Source of the DNA: Calvatia gigantea | Lineage: Eukaryota > Basidiomycota > Agaricomycetes > Agaricales > Lycoperdaceae | Assembly: GCA_025093985.1 (NCBI GenBank) | Contig: JACAAK010000023.1 | Span: forward strand, 1 to 64,000 | Direction: 5' to 3' | DNA length: 64,000 nucleotides | In this document: in pieces, positions 10,280 to 21,120 of the stretch | How positions within the stretch are numbered: the stretch's first letter is position 1 | Layout of the letters: the number at the start of each line of letters is the position of its first letter | Made by a program: the position numbers and the translations under genes | The notes under the pieces: generated by a model | Database searches by the model: none | What the model saw: only the letters and a program-made list of their open reading frames with translations | Told to the model about the DNA's origin: nothing

Positions 10280-11394
10280 CTACTTGGAGTCTTCAGAAAA
10301 ATCCTTCCCTTCCTCGTTGGCAACTTCTTCCACTCCCCAGACTTGGATCTTCTTTGGTGCGGTGCAGGCTTTGGCTATGTGCCCCTTTTTTCCGCAGTTG
10401 TAGCATATTAGCCCCTTGGGTTTTTTGCAATCCTTGGCGATGTGGCCAAAAATGCCACAGTTGTAGCACTTGGGTTCTCCTTTGTGTTGAAGACATGACA
10501 TCTGCTTCCAATCTCCATGGGTTCACCCATTCCCCCATAAGTAGTGCCAGTGTTCGTTTTCCTGTCTCCTCGGTATTCGGATGCCTCGTATCCTTGTCCA
10601 ACGGACAATATGGCTTCTTTCCATTCTGCATATGTGTCTGGCCTAGCTGAGGGTGGATAGCCTGTGATTGTGTGTATAATGTCTTGTCGGGCATTCTTTC
10701 TGAGTAGGAACATAGCGTGTTTGCTGTCGGTCTTGGCCTTGCTTTTTAGCACCTTGAATTTGATCAAGTAGTCGGCGGTGTTTCGGTTTCCTTGTTTGAA
10801 TTTCTCAATTTGCCATTCAGCCTTGCTGTTTGAGGCATCGTCTGAGAAGGTTCTTCTAAATTCTTCGGAGAAGACCTTCCAGTCCACTGAATCTTCAGAT
10901 TCTAGGATGGCTGGTGCTCTCATAGCCGCATATGCTCCTGTGGTTCCTCCTCGCAATCTGGCTAAAACTGCTATGGCTTTGTCGTCTGCCAAGACTATTT
11001 TGTTGAATTTCATGAAGAGCGTCATTGCCCTCCACCAGTCATCGAACTTGGTGCGGGTGCCGTCAAAAAATCCTGGGTCTGGCACTAGGCCTTTCCCACT
11101 GGGTGTTGCTGCTGGCACTACTGCGTTATCGGTCATATCGGAGTCGGTTTCTGATTCTGTTTTGTCTGAACTTGATTCGTCTGATTTCTCCTGGTGTACT
11201 ATCTCTTCCTCTGCTAGGTCGAGTTTGTTTAGAAGTTCTGATAACACTTCTTCTTCTGCTGGGTTTGCTCCGGGTTCGTCATGTGTTTCTTCAGGTACTT
11301 CGGGGTTCCCTGTTTCTTCTTCATCTGATGTTTCTGATTCGTCGTCAGTGACTTTGAGGTTTGGTTCTCTGTATTCGTCCGGGTTTGAGCTCAT
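10280..11394 (-). pseudogene. Element A gag
   Basis: Starts MSSNPDEYREPNL at 11394. An acidic Ser/Glu-rich N-terminus is followed by the capsid block GFFDGTRTKFDDWWRAM and DWKVFSEEFRRTF, typical of chromovirus Gag. Two zinc knuckles follow in the next segment (CYNCGIFGHIAKDC and CYNCGKKGHIAKAC, about 10455-10360). The two parts are in different frames because A lacks one base near 10510 compared with B, so this Gag is frameshifted before the nucleocapsid. The RNA-binding knuckles otherwise look intact. Confidence 0.92.
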
Positions 11395-11473
11395 ATACTA
11401 GCTCCTGGGTTGCTTCTGTTCAGGCCTATTTCAGCCTACTCCTTGCAAGGTGAGGTAGGGACACTTAACCAAA

Positions 11474-11780
11474 TGTTACGACCTTAGTCTGATAAGACCT
11501 CAGGTTGCTACTTAGGCTAAGTCTTGAGGGCGAGTAAGGGGAAAGAACCAGGTGGTTAAGCATACCGAATACAGGAGTATGTATGTACACTTAAATACAG
11601 AAGGGAGCATCCAGTTGAATGGATGGAGATAACTACATGAAACGTCTGATGACTATGGCATAGTAGTTATGAGTCAGGACTTGGAGATTGCGCAGACAGG
11701 AATAACTGAAACAGGTACACGATGAGGGGGAATGCAGATAAGTGCGGAGCTGGCATGAAAATAGACGAATGTTCACAACA
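11474..11780 (-). repeat. Element A 5' LTR
   Basis: 307 bp, TGTTACGACC to TTCACAACA. On the minus strand it would hold the promoter (TATTTAAG) and RNA start. The primer site lies immediately left of 11474, after two spacer bases. Confidence 0.95.
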
Positions 11781-11785
11781 AGAAC

Positions 11786-11957
11786 ATCCAGTTGAACAGA
11801 TGGAGTAACTACATGAAACGTCCAATAAGTATGGCATAGTAGTTAACATGAGTCATGCTCGGAGATCGCTCAACAGAAATAGGTAAAACAGGTACACAGG
11901 AGGAACAGGAATGTAGATGAAAATAGAGCATGACTTGATTGGTGTAAAATTATAACA
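11786..11957 (-). repeat. Element B 3' LTR, second piece
   Basis: Continuation of the LTR begun at 5304. It starts with ATCCAGTTGAAC, as in the intact right LTR of B, and ends TATAACA. The purine tract TTGGGGGGTA (minus strand) directly to its right fits the polypurine tract that primes plus-strand DNA synthesis. Confidence 0.92.
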
Positions 11958-11975
11958 ATACCCCCCAATTAGGCT

Positions 11976-12965
11976 TCATGCCTCAGGAAGCTCGTTGAAG
12001 TCACCATTGACTACAGCTGCAGCGAGGGCTTTCTTGGTGGCCCTGATAAGGTACTTTCCTTCGTTTGAGCATGCAAAGAAGACGGGTAAATGGCTTCGTC
12101 TGTCTTGGTGGATAGGGACTGGGACACTGTTGAACAGGAAGTCGGTGGTGGTGGAGTTGTCCCAATAGTTCTTGACTATCACTTTCCAGTAGTGTTGGTC
12201 CTTCTCTTGGCCTGGTAGTACAGTGCAGAATCTTGCGGGTGGGAGAAAAACCAATATGAGCTGGGGTGGGGTGATTGTTTTTATGAAACGACAGAGCGAG
12301 TTAACCTTCTCTTTCATGGAGACAGTAGTTTCTTCATCCATGGGTGTATCAGCGCATGTCAGTGGTACCAGGTTAACAGTACTGTGGAGTTCGGAGAGTG
12401 TGGTGTTGATGCGGGCAATGAGGGAGTCAATTTCTGGATCTTCAGCAGATTTGTCTCATCTGAGTAAGGTCATAGTGACATCGGCTAGTTCCAGAAATAT
12501 GTCGGTGATGTCAAGATGCTTGAAGACCTTGAGGGCAAGGTCAATATGACTTTGGAGACTTTGGACATGATTCTGTTCACTAGGTGTGAGGGTGGATTGT
12601 TCTAGTGCTCGAAAGATGGTGGGAATGTGTTGATTGGTGGAGGAAGATGTGTTGGTGAACCCTGCATACATGTCTGCGAAGGTAATGCATGCGGTGGCAA
12701 GGGTGATGTGGCAGTTGACAACAAGTCACTTGTTCTGGGCGGTAATTGTTTTTATTTCGCTGTTTGTGGCTTTGTCGATGTCTCTCAGAAGGGTTTCTAG
12801 GAGTCCTTGTGCTGGGGATGGGGTGGTGGCAAGATTATAATGAGTGCCTTGGGGTGTGGGTGCTTGGCTGTTGCCTGGCTTGGGGAAGGGGACAGAGGAG
12901 ATTGTGGTTGGGGTAGGGTGGACAAGGGAGTTGATGGTGATGCGGTTGGCTTGGAAAAAAGGCAT
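11976..12965 (-). pseudogene. Element B ORF3
   Basis: Homologue of the ORF3 of A (329 aa, start MPFFQANRITINSL at 12965), in the same frame as pol and after the pol stop by stop-Pro-Asp-Met. It keeps the FIKTITPPQLILVFLPPARF and HQDRRSHLPVFFA blocks. In-frame stops follow TAQNK and TLLR. Coding shape survives despite age, which suggests that ORF3 was a real gene in the parent element. Confidence 0.8.
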
Positions 12966-12971
12966 GTCTGG

Positions 12972-15900
12972 CTAGTTTCTTTGTCTGGGTGGTGGTTTGG
13001 ATAATGACTTTTTGGTTTTTCTGCCCCTCTTTTTATGGGTATCCTCCGGATGCCTTTTATGGTATTCTGCTATTGTGTCTTGAGCATTTCCCAGGTTTGA
13101 CTCTACTGTCCATGTATCTTCTTTGTTGCTATACCCTTTCTAATGTACGAGAAATTGATATCCCCATTCCCATTTTCGTCATCCTCGGATCTCCTCCACT
13201 TTGTATTCTTCTTCCTTATTGATGATCACTGGCTCAGGCGCTGGCATCTTCTTCTGACTCGGGAACATCGCCTTTTGTACCAGGGTTAACAGCTGTTCAT
13301 TGAATACATTATAGATGGCCCATCCATCTGGCAGAGTAAGCCAATATGCTGCTTCTCCTATCTTTTCCTTTATTTGGAAAGGCCCATACCTTTTTTGGCC
13401 TAGCTTCTTTGATGGCTGATTGGTATGGATGTTGGTGTTCTCTAGCCATACTTCGTCACCGATTTGGTATGTCCTTGTGTTCATTTTGCTGTTGTCATGT
13501 GTCTGTTTCATCTTTTCTTGGTAAGATCATAATGTGGCTGTGGCATTGCTTCTTGCATTTTGGAGTTGTTTCAGGAATTCTGTGCTGTTGGGGTTGTTTG
13601 ACGTTCCGTGATCCTTTCCTTTCCAAGGATGTCTTCCATAATTGAGGTAGAAGGGCATTTCTTGTATACCACTGTATTTCTTGTTGTTGTACTGAAACTT
13701 GGCCATTGGTAACCACTGTGCCCAATCGTCTTGATTGTAATTGCAGTATAGTCGCAGGTATGTTTCAATTTCTCTGTTGATCCTCTCTGTCTGCCCATTG
13801 GTCTGTGGGTAGTAGGCTGTTGACAAGATCCGTTCTATTCCTAGTCCCTTGAACAGTTCGCCAGTGAATTCTGATGTGAATTGTGGTCTGCAGTCGCTAA
13901 GGACTTTCCTCGGTATTCCATGTAGCTTCCATATTTCGTTCCTGTAAAGTTGTGCTATTTCCTTTGAGGAAACATCCATTCTTGTCACTATAAGCCATAT
14001 CATTTTTGAGAACCAGTCAACGATGACCAGGATAGCGCCTTTCTTTTCTGATTCTGGCAGTGGTCCGATGAGGTCAATGCTTATTTCTTCCCATGGTCCA
14101 TTGGGAACAGAGAGCGGGTGTAGTGGCATTTTCAATAGTGTTATGCGCAGTTTGTTTCTCTGGCAGTTCTGGCATCCCTTGATGTATTTTTTGACATTGT
14201 TTCATATTGTTGGCCACCAATAGTCTCTGGTGATTAGTTCGACCATTCTGTGTTGTCCAGGGTGTCCTGCATCTGGTGTGTCATGGTGTTGTTGCAGTAT
14301 TTCTTCTTTGAGGACTGGGTCGGGTGGTACATATATGCTAGCTCCTTTATAGATTATTCCATTGTGTTCCGAGATGTCGGACCCCTTGTCATGTAGTTTC
14401 AGGGTGATACTTGTTTCTCTTCTTCAATTCTCCCTTATCCGGTTCATGAGTGTCAGTTGAAGGAACACCTCTGCATGGAGTAGGATAGTCTCTTCAGATT
14501 CTCCCTTACTCCTTGGTTTGTCCTATAGCCAGCTGTTTCATATCATGGTGACTAGTTTGTTGTCTTCTTGGTCTGGTTCTTGATAGATCCTGGACAAGAG
14601 ATCGGCTTTTGTGTTTGTCTTTCCTGGCACATGTTGTAGGGTGAAGTCATAGTCCTGTAACTATAGGTACCATCTTGCTTGTCGTCCGTTGAGCTTTTGC
14701 GGTTCTCTGTAGTATTTCAGGTTCTCGTGGTCTGTCCAAATCTTGAATTTCTCTTCTGCATCCAGCAGGTAGTGTTGCCACTCTTTTAGTGTGTGGATGA
14801 TGGCCAATAGTTCTTTGTCATAGATTTCATAATTTTGTTTGGCTGGGGAGAGAGTTCGTGATGTAAATGCAATTGGGTGCCACTTTTTGTTTTGTTCCTG
14901 TGATAGTACTCCTTCTAGTGCATAATTCGAGGCATCGACTTCTATATGGAACTGTCCTTTTCTTTGGGGCAATGTCAGGGTGGGTTCTTCGGTGATTCAT
15001 TGCTTTAGTTCATCAAATGCTAATTGATGTTCTTCTCTCCAATCCCATTCCGCAGACCCTTTGAGCTGGTTCAGGGGGTTTGCTATCTTGCTGAAGTTCT
15101 TTATGAACCAGTGATAATAGTTGGTGAAGCCAAGGAAGCATTCTACTCCTTTCTTGTTTTTTGGCTTAGGCCATTCTCATACTGACTTGACTTTTTCTTC
15201 CTCCATCTCGATGCGTCCATGTCCTATCTTTACTCCATCTCGATGTGTCTGTGTCCTATCTTTACTCCAAGCATTGGGATTTCTTCTGTGTCGAATATGC
15301 ATTTTGACCATTTAAAACACAGATTGTGTTTTGCTGCTCGTTCTAGAAATCATATGGTTCATTCTTTCAACTGCTCCTTGGTGTCTCCAGGAATTGCAAA
15401 ATTGTCCATGTAGTTTACAATGTCTCCATCTCATAATAGATCTCAGAAGATGCTTGCCATCATTCTTGAAAACATTCCAGGTGAGTTGCTGAGTCCAAAA
15501 TACATTATGGTTGGCTTGAACAGTCCTTCATTAGTTAAAAAGGCTGCTTTCCATTCATCTCCCTCCCTGATGTGAACATTGTTGTATCCCCAAATGATAT
15601 CGAGCTTGTTGAAGTATTTTGCTTTTCCCAGTTTGTCGATTACTTCTCCTATTCATGGTAGTGGTGTTTTGTCTTTTACAACCATGTTGTTCAATCATCG
15701 ATAATCTTGAATTAGTCTTTTTGAACTGTCCTTTTTTGGAATGAAGAAGGTGGGAGCTGCATATGGGGATTTTGATGGTTATATGCGTCCTGATTCAAGG
15801 TTTTCTTTGATGAAGGCCTTGAGTTCATCCTGTTCTTTGATTGTCATGTTGTACATTCCTGCGTTGATTTCTCTAGGTGCATCTTCTGTCAAGACTATTT

Positions 15901-16515
15901 CGTGATCCCATTCGGTTCATTCTGGTAGTTTGTCGAAGGTTGTTTTATTGAAGAGATGTGTGAATGGCTGGACATAGTCTGGTAAGTCAGATGGTTTGGT
16001 TGGGTCTGGCTCTTCTTCCTCTTCCCATATGTCTTCAGTGGTAGCCATGCTTTGGATTTTGTTCGTGACCTGGATGTCTCGGTGTGGAAATTGACAGTCC
16101 AGTGGGCATCAGTTAAACTTGATTTCTCCTGTCTTCCAGTTTACCTTGGGGTTATGTTTGATTAACCAGTCATGTCCTAGAAATATTTCCACTCTGTCTT
16201 GTAATTGTACCACTGATGCTTCGATCGTTTCCTTGTGACCTTTGATTTCCATCTCGATGGTTGCTGTTTCCATGACCTTTCCTCCTTGGTTTGTAGTACC
16301 GTCTGCGTTGAGTACTGTAATTTCCTGTTTTAGTTTCTTTGTGGGGATTCATTCTTCATCTACCAATCTTTTGCTGATGCTGCTGGTGGTGCATCCTGAG
16401 TCAACGATAGTGTTTACCACAATTTCTTTCTTTGGGGTTTGGATGTTCCCTTTCAGGTTTAGTTTGCGCTTTCGTTTCTGAGGAATTGTGTAATATTTTT
16501 CTGATATCCTAGATA
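12972..16515 (-). pseudogene. Element B pol
   Basis: Same domain order as in A: protease with VDSGC at about 16402, RT 15.9-15.2 kb (YMDN in place of YMDD, near 15410), RNase H 14972-14661 (IEVDASNYALEGV, TDHENLKYY), integrase 14135-13179 (GPLPESEKKGAILVIVDWFS, YPQTNGQTERINRE) and a C-terminal chromodomain near 13190-13030 with one Trp codon changed to a stop (LVH-stop-KGYSNKEDTW). Many stops, and one frame difference between the protease and RNase H segments. Inactive. Confidence 0.9.
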
Positions 16516-16542
16516 CAAGTTTCTTGACTCGCGAGGCAGCGC

Positions 16543-17697
16543 CTACTCGGAGTCTTCAGAAAAATCCTGCTGTTCTCTGGAGCTAGCTTCTTCTACTGCT
16601 TGGATTTGTACCTTCTTTGGTGTGGTGCATGCCCTGGTGATGTGACCTGTTTTGCCACAGTTATAGCAGGTCAGCCCCTTGGGCTTCTTGCAGTCTTTGG
16701 TGATATGTCCGAAGACGCCACAGTTGTAGCACTTCAGCTCTCCTTTAGCGTTAAAGATGTGATGTCTGCTGCCTATCTCCATGGGTTCTCCCATTCCCCC
16801 ATAAGTGGTTCCTGAGTTGGTCTTCTTGTCTCCTTGGTACTCGGATGCTTCGTATCCTTGTCCTACAGCCAATATGGCCTCCTTCCATTCAGGATAGGTG
16901 TCTGGTCAGGCACTGGGCAGATAGCCTGTGATGGTGTGAATGATATCCTGCCGGGTGTTCTTTTGTAACAAGAACATGGCATGTCTGTTGTCAGTGTTGG
17001 CTTTACTCTTGAGCACCCCGAATTCAATGAGGTAGTCGGCTGTGTTCTGATTCCCTTGTTTGAATTTTTCAATTTGCCATTCAGCTTTGGCATTCATTGC
17101 ATTGTCGGAAAATGTTCGTTTGAATTCCTCGGCAAAGGCTTTCCAGTCTACTGAGTCTTCTCCTTCTAGGATCTGTGGTGTCTTCATTGCTGCATATGCT
17201 CCTGCAGTTCCTTCTCGCAGTCTGGCTAGAACTGCTATTGCTTTGTCGTCGGCTGTCAAAATCTTGTTAAATTTCATGAAGAGCGTCATGGCTCTCCACC
17301 AGTCATCGAATTTGGTTCTGGTCCCATCGAAGAATCCGGGATCTGGTATGAGGCCCTTTATGTTGGATGCGGCAGTGGGTGCAGTGTTATTGGTCATGTC
17401 TGATTCTCCTGATTCTGATTCTGTCTCTGTTTCTGTGTCTTGGTTCTCCGGTTGTCTTAGCTCTTCCTCTGCTAGGTCGAGTTTGTTGAAGAGTTCTGAT
17501 ATAACTTCTTCTACTTCTGTTGGGTTTACTTCTTGTGTGGTGTCTCCGAGTTCATTGTCTATTACAACTGGTTCTGGTGCAGGTACTTCGGGGTTCTCTG
17601 CTTTTTTGTCTGATGTGTCGGTTTCGTTGTTTGTTTTGAGTTCATTGTCTGTGACTTCGAGCTGAGGTTCTCTGTATTCATTGGGGTTTGAGCTCAT
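16543..17697 (-). pseudogene. Element B gag with two intact zinc knuckles
   Basis: Starts MSSNPNEYREPQLEV at 17697 and stays in a single frame to 16543, with one TGA near 16906 where A has Arg (CGA to TGA). Capsid block GFFDGTRTKFDDWWRAM. Knuckles [14 protein letters not shown] and [14 protein letters not shown] at about 16730-16640. It ends [12 protein letters not shown]. Pol lies in the -1 frame; the overlap is short and no standard slippery heptamer is obvious. Confidence 0.92.
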
Positions 17698-17765
17698 GTA
17701 CTAGCTCCTAGGTTCGTCATAGTTTGAGTCTTTTTCAACTCTATCCTCTGCAAGGTGAGGTGGGG

Positions 17766-17778
17766 ATGCTTAACCAAA
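17766..17778 (-). promoter_or_regulatory. Chr1 primer site, predicted self-priming
   Basis: Next to the 5' LTR of B (LTR starts at 17779), after a 2-nt spacer, the minus strand reads TGGTTAAGCAT. The same LTR at 17858-17868 reads TGGTTAAGCGT on the plus strand. An RNA made from the minus strand would therefore carry a complementary stretch near its 5' end, about 33 nt after a TATTTAAG box (plus 17899-17906). There is one transition mismatch here. The matching sites in A, H and K fit one ancestral 11-nt pair. This is the arrangement known from Tf1 self-priming. Confidence 0.7.
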
Positions 17779-18088
17779 TGTTACGACCTTAGTCTGATAA
17801 GACCTCAGGTTGCAGCTTAGGCTAAGTCTTGAGGGTGAGTAAGGGGAGAGAACTAGGTGGTTAAGCGTACCGAATACAGTGGATGTACAGTATGTACGCT
17901 TAAATACTGTAAGAACATCCAGTTGAACGGATGGAGTAACTATGTGAAATGTCCAATAAGTATGGTGTAGTAGTTAACATGAGTCATGCTCGGAGATCGC
18001 TCAACAGAAATAGGTAAAACAGGTACACAGGAGGAACAGGAATGTAGACGAAAATGGAGCACGACTTGATCAGTGTAAAATCATAACA
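17779..18088 (-). repeat. Element B 5' LTR
   Basis: 310 bp, TGTTACGACC to ATCATAACA, followed by the TSD GTATC at 18089-18093. Confidence 0.95.
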
Positions 18089-18128
18089 GTATCAGGGGAA
18101 TAGATTACTATATCTTCATCTTTGTTTT

Positions 18129-18140
18129 TGTTATGACCTT
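18129..18140 (-). repeat. Element H 3' LTR, first 12 bases
   Basis: TGTTATGACCTT, the Chr1 LTR terminus, directly before the G insertion. The LTR continues after G at 44571-44874. Confidence 0.85.
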
Positions 18141-18743
18141 TGTTATGTGCATTACCTTACTTCGCAACCAGGCCCAGATCATCTCCACTCAGGGAGAGGT
18201 TCAACGCTATAGCCTAGGAGTATATAACAAGTCTTAATGACTTTTGTGCAGACTTCAGATTGCTCCCTCAAGTAGAAGCTCATGCTTGTCTGAGAAGTCT
18301 GAGTTAAATGTCACTGCAGTCCCCAAGGTTGTTAACCTTGTAGCAGACAAGCAAAGATAAGAAAGCTTGTTACTAGAATAACCTAAGGTAATATAGAGGT
18401 ACTACTTAAGGTTTATATACTAGCTATGCATAAGGGATGAGTAATTACATAGTAAAAGGGTATGAGTCAATGGGAGACTACTATGAGTTAATTGGTAAGC
18501 TAAGGAATTGTAGGGAATGGAAAAGAAGTGATATGAGTCATAGAAAGGCTAGAGATGAGTAGATAGAAGTCTGATAGTGAGAAAACAGAAATGATGACTA
18601 GGAATGAGTCATAAGAAGCAAAGGTAGAAGTACATGTGATAAATAAATAAAGAATGGACTGGGGTATAGAGGAAGAAAGTTAATACATTGGGAAAAGAAA
18701 AAGTAAGGTTAGTCTGCTATAGTCTGGAGGTAAGTTTGTAACA
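18141..18743 (-). repeat. Element G 3' LTR
   Basis: 603 bp, TGTTATGTGC to GTTTGTAACA. It pairs with the LTR at 43968-44570 rather than with the next LTR at 19532; for example both share AGTGAGAAAACAGAAATG. Confidence 0.95.
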
Positions 18744-18776
18744 TTAGCCTGTCTTTAGGTAAATTACTCTGAGGAT

Positions 18777-19130
18777 TTATGCAGACAGACACGAGTAGTC
18801 AAGGGAGACTCTATTGTCATAGTACTCATTGTTGAAGGCTTCATAGGGGTTGTCCAGAATTTGTTCTTGGAATTGTTGTTTCATATTTTCTACAGCTTGT
18901 ATGTAATTGGTATATTTCAGGCAGTCTTCAGGTTTATGTTGAGAGTTAAGGGTTTTGCAGAGTCAGCAGAAATACTGGGGGCAGGTCCATCAGTAATGAC
19001 TGGGGTGGGTTTTTCAGCAGATAGGGCAAGTGGTATGAGTACAGTTGCTGGCCCAATGGCCTATGGCAGGAAGGTGGAGTTTGGCACATTTTTCACAAAA
19101 GGCCTTCAAATCAAAATTTGGATTGCTCAT
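18777..19130 (-). pseudogene. Element G ORF5, Cys/His-rich zinc-finger-like protein
   Basis: 354 bp, start MSNPNFDLKAFCEKC at 19130, stop TAA at 18777. The ATG overlaps the TGA of the preceding frame (ATGA). Possible metal ligands, in order: FCEKC, GHWASNC, CPIC, then CPQYFC-x-LC; some codons between them are now stops. It has the same length, 354 bp, as the copy in F. Its place between the chromodomain gene and the 3' LTR means it is not the ordinary Gag nucleocapsid, which this element has separately near 41.9-42.0 kb. Function unknown; nucleic-acid binding is an inference from the ligand pattern. Confidence 0.7.
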
Positions 19131-19531
19131 TGCTCTGGGTTGGGTTGGGGTTCATCCTTGTCCAGAGTTGAGAGGTTTCCTTGTTGATTCTGGAATGCTA
19201 TTAGTCATTCTAGATGGGCTATCAGGTTGTATATGGCTGTTTCAAGTTGTTTGGGTGAGATTTGGTTGGTTGTGTAGAACAGATGGGGTTGAGGAAGGTA
19301 CGTTCAGTTTGGGGGGGGATTTCTCTTGGGGGAATGGATTTGCTGGTATAGTCTGACCTGAGCTGGGCCAGTTCATGGATTAGATGTGATAGGCTCAATG
19401 CAATTTTTGTGGAGGTATCGGGTATAAGCTTGAGGTAATCCAAGGCTTCATGATGTCTAGATAAATAAGGCTGCTCTATTGGCAGTATGCTCATAATCCC
19501 TAGAAAGATGTTTGAGCTGTGAAATAGTGTC
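19131..19531 (-). pseudogene. Element G ORF4, C-terminal part
   Basis: Continuation of the post-pol module left of the F insertion. Readable blocks such as LPIEQPYLSRHHEALDYL and IPPREIPPQTERTF match the same part of F (20659-20960). A run of eight G at 19312-19319 replaces a mixed sequence in F and changes the frame. Ends at the TGA overlapping the ORF5 start. Confidence 0.6.
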
Positions 19532-20135
19532 TGTTATGTGTGTTACCTTACTTTGCAACCAGGCCTGGATCATCTCCACTCAGGAAGAGGTTCAATGTTA
19601 TAGCCTAGGAGTATTGACAAGTCTCAATGACTTCTGTGCAGACTTCAAATTGCTCCCTTGAGTAGAAGCTTGCACTTGTCTAAGAAGTCCAAGTTAAGTG
19701 TCACTGCAGTCCCCAAGGTTGTTAACCTTGTAGCAGACAAGCAAAGATAAGAAAGCTTGTTACTAGAATAATCTAAGGTAATACAAAGTACTACTTAAGG
19801 TTTATATACTAGCTACACATAGGAGATGAGTAATTATGTAGTAAAGGGGTATGAGTCAGTGAGAGACTACTATGGGTTAATTGGTAATCTAATGAAATCA
19901 TAGGGAAGTAAAGAAGCAATACAAGTCATAGGAAGCTGGAGACAAGTAGATGGAAGTCTGATGGTGGGATAACAGGAACAATGACTTGGTACAAGTCATG
20001 AGAAGTGAAGATAGAAGTACATGTGGTAAATAAATAAAGAACGGACTGGGGTATAGGGAAGAGAAGGTTAATACAATGAGAACAAAGGAAAGAATAAAGT
20101 TAGTCCACAGTAGTCTGGGGGTTAAGTTTGTAACA
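19532..20135 (-). repeat. Element F 3' LTR
   Basis: 604 bp, TGTTATGTGT to AGTTTGTAACA. It shares ACAGGAACAATGACTTGG with the LTR at 35664, which confirms the pair. Confidence 0.95.
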
Positions 20136-20167
20136 TTAGCCTGTCTCTAGGTAAATTACTCCAAAAT

Positions 20168-20521
20168 TTATGCAGACATGCAGGAGTAGTCAAGGGAAAC
20201 TCTGTCATCATAGTATTTATCTTTGAAGGCATTGTGGGGATTATCCAGAACTTGTTCTTGGAAACATTGTTTCATAGCTTTGATGGCTTGTATGTGGTTG
20301 GTATACTTTGGACAGTCTTCAGGTTTGTGTTGAGGGTTGAGAGTTTCACAAAGTCAGCAGAAGTATTGGGGGCAGGTCTATTGGTAGTGACCAGGGCGGG
20401 TTTTTCGGCAAATAGGACAGATGGTATGGGTGCAATCACTGGCCCAGTGACCTATAGTGGGGAGATGGAGTTTGGCACATTTTTTGCAAAAGGCCTTCAG
20501 GTCAAAGTTTGGGTTGTTCAT
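20168..20521 (-). pseudogene. Element F ORF5, Cys/His-rich zinc-finger-like protein
   Basis: 354 bp; start MNNPNFDLKAFCKKC at 20521, stop at 20168 shortly before the 3' LTR. Possible ligands: CKKC (residues about 12-15), GHWASDC, CPIC, GHY, TCPQ-x2-C and LC. Two internal stops sit between them. It begins by an ATGA overlap with the preceding frame, exactly as in G. Because both copies have the same length and ligand spacing, it was probably translated in the parent element. It could bind element RNA or host nucleic acid. Confidence 0.72.
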
Positions 20522-21120
20522 TGCTTGGGGTTGGATTGGGGTTCGTCCTTGTCCTGGATTGGTTCAGAGGGGTTTTTGGGTTGAATCTGAAGTGTTATGA
20601 GTTGATCCAGATGGACCATTAGGTTGTAAATGGCTGTTTCAAGTCGTTTGGGAGGAATTTAGTTGTCTGGATGGGATAGATGAGGTTGGGGGAGGTACAT
20701 TTGGTTTGGGGAAGGGATTTCTCTTGGGGGAATTGGTTTGTTGGTGTGGTCTGACTGAAGATGGACCAGTTTGTGGGTTGGATGTGAGAGGCTCAATGCA
20801 ATTTTCACTGAGGTAGTGGGCATAAGCCTGAGGTAGTCCAAGGCTTCATAATGCCTGAATAAATAAGGCTGCTCTATCAGCAGTGTGCTCATAATCCCCA
20901 GAAAGATGTTTGAGCTGTGAAAGGGCATTACAGATAATGCACCAGTGGTTTTATTGAGTGGTATTATGTAGATATTTGGTGCAGAAGCGAGTTCTATGAT
21001 CTCTTCTGAGTGCCATTGCACAGAGGGATCCCTCAGATGAGAGATTAACTTGAGTCCATAACTCCATGAGCACAGATCTATTGTCTGGAGTGGTGTCTGG
21101 GCTAAACCAGGAGATGGCAT
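20522..21120 (-). pseudogene. Element F ORF4, middle of the 3' module
   Basis: Open frame from about 21120 (MPSPGLAQTPLQTIDL) with blocks WSYGLKLISHLRDPS, LLIEQPYLFRHYEALDYL and IPPREIPSPNQM, ending in QSNPKQ and the TGA that overlaps ORF5. In both F and G it is in the +1 frame relative to the upstream ORF3. It may be a separate ORF, a programmed shift or a shared old indel. No known domain recognised. Confidence 0.6.

Larger units (their letters stand above)
5437..11780 (-). mobile_element. Element A: full-length Chr1 chromovirus inside the LTR of B
   Basis: 6344 bp with two 307-bp LTRs (5437-5743 and 11474-11780) and TSD AGAAC. The LTRs differ at about a dozen positions, all transitions. 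Gene order on the minus strand: gag, pol with C-terminal chromodomain, ORF3. Next to the 3' LTR a purine-rich tract (GGAGGGTATTG as read on the minus strand) fits a polypurine tract. It has inserted into the LTR of another member of its own family. Confidence 0.96.
5304..18088 (-). mobile_element. Element B: Chr1 chromovirus, interrupted by element A
   Basis: Complete Chr1 copy with TSD GTATC (5299-5303 and 18089-18093). Left LTR is 5304-5436 plus 11786-11957, split by element A; right LTR is 17779-18088. Without A it is 6436 bp. Minus-strand order is 5' LTR, primer site, gag, pol (protease, RT, RNase H, integrase, chromodomain), ORF3, polypurine tract, 3' LTR. Many single-base stops, so not autonomous. 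Confidence 0.95.

Noticed and set aside
16170..16352. Minus-strand ORF of 60 aa in element B
   Set aside because: Out-of-frame shadow of the protease; the real frame here contains VDSGC and matches element A.
17060..17665. Long Ser-rich plus-strand ORF opposite gag of B (also 10778-11401 and 53705-54331)
   Set aside because: Antisense shadow of the acidic gag N-terminus; composition follows from Glu/Asp/Ser codons, and no domain is present.
18141..20930. Apparent tandem duplication of LTR plus 3' module (18141-19531 and 19532-20930)
   Set aside because: Explained by nesting: F inserted into the 3' module of G. LTR pairing (18141 with 43968, 19532 with 35664) and the rejoined gene at 36268 support this.
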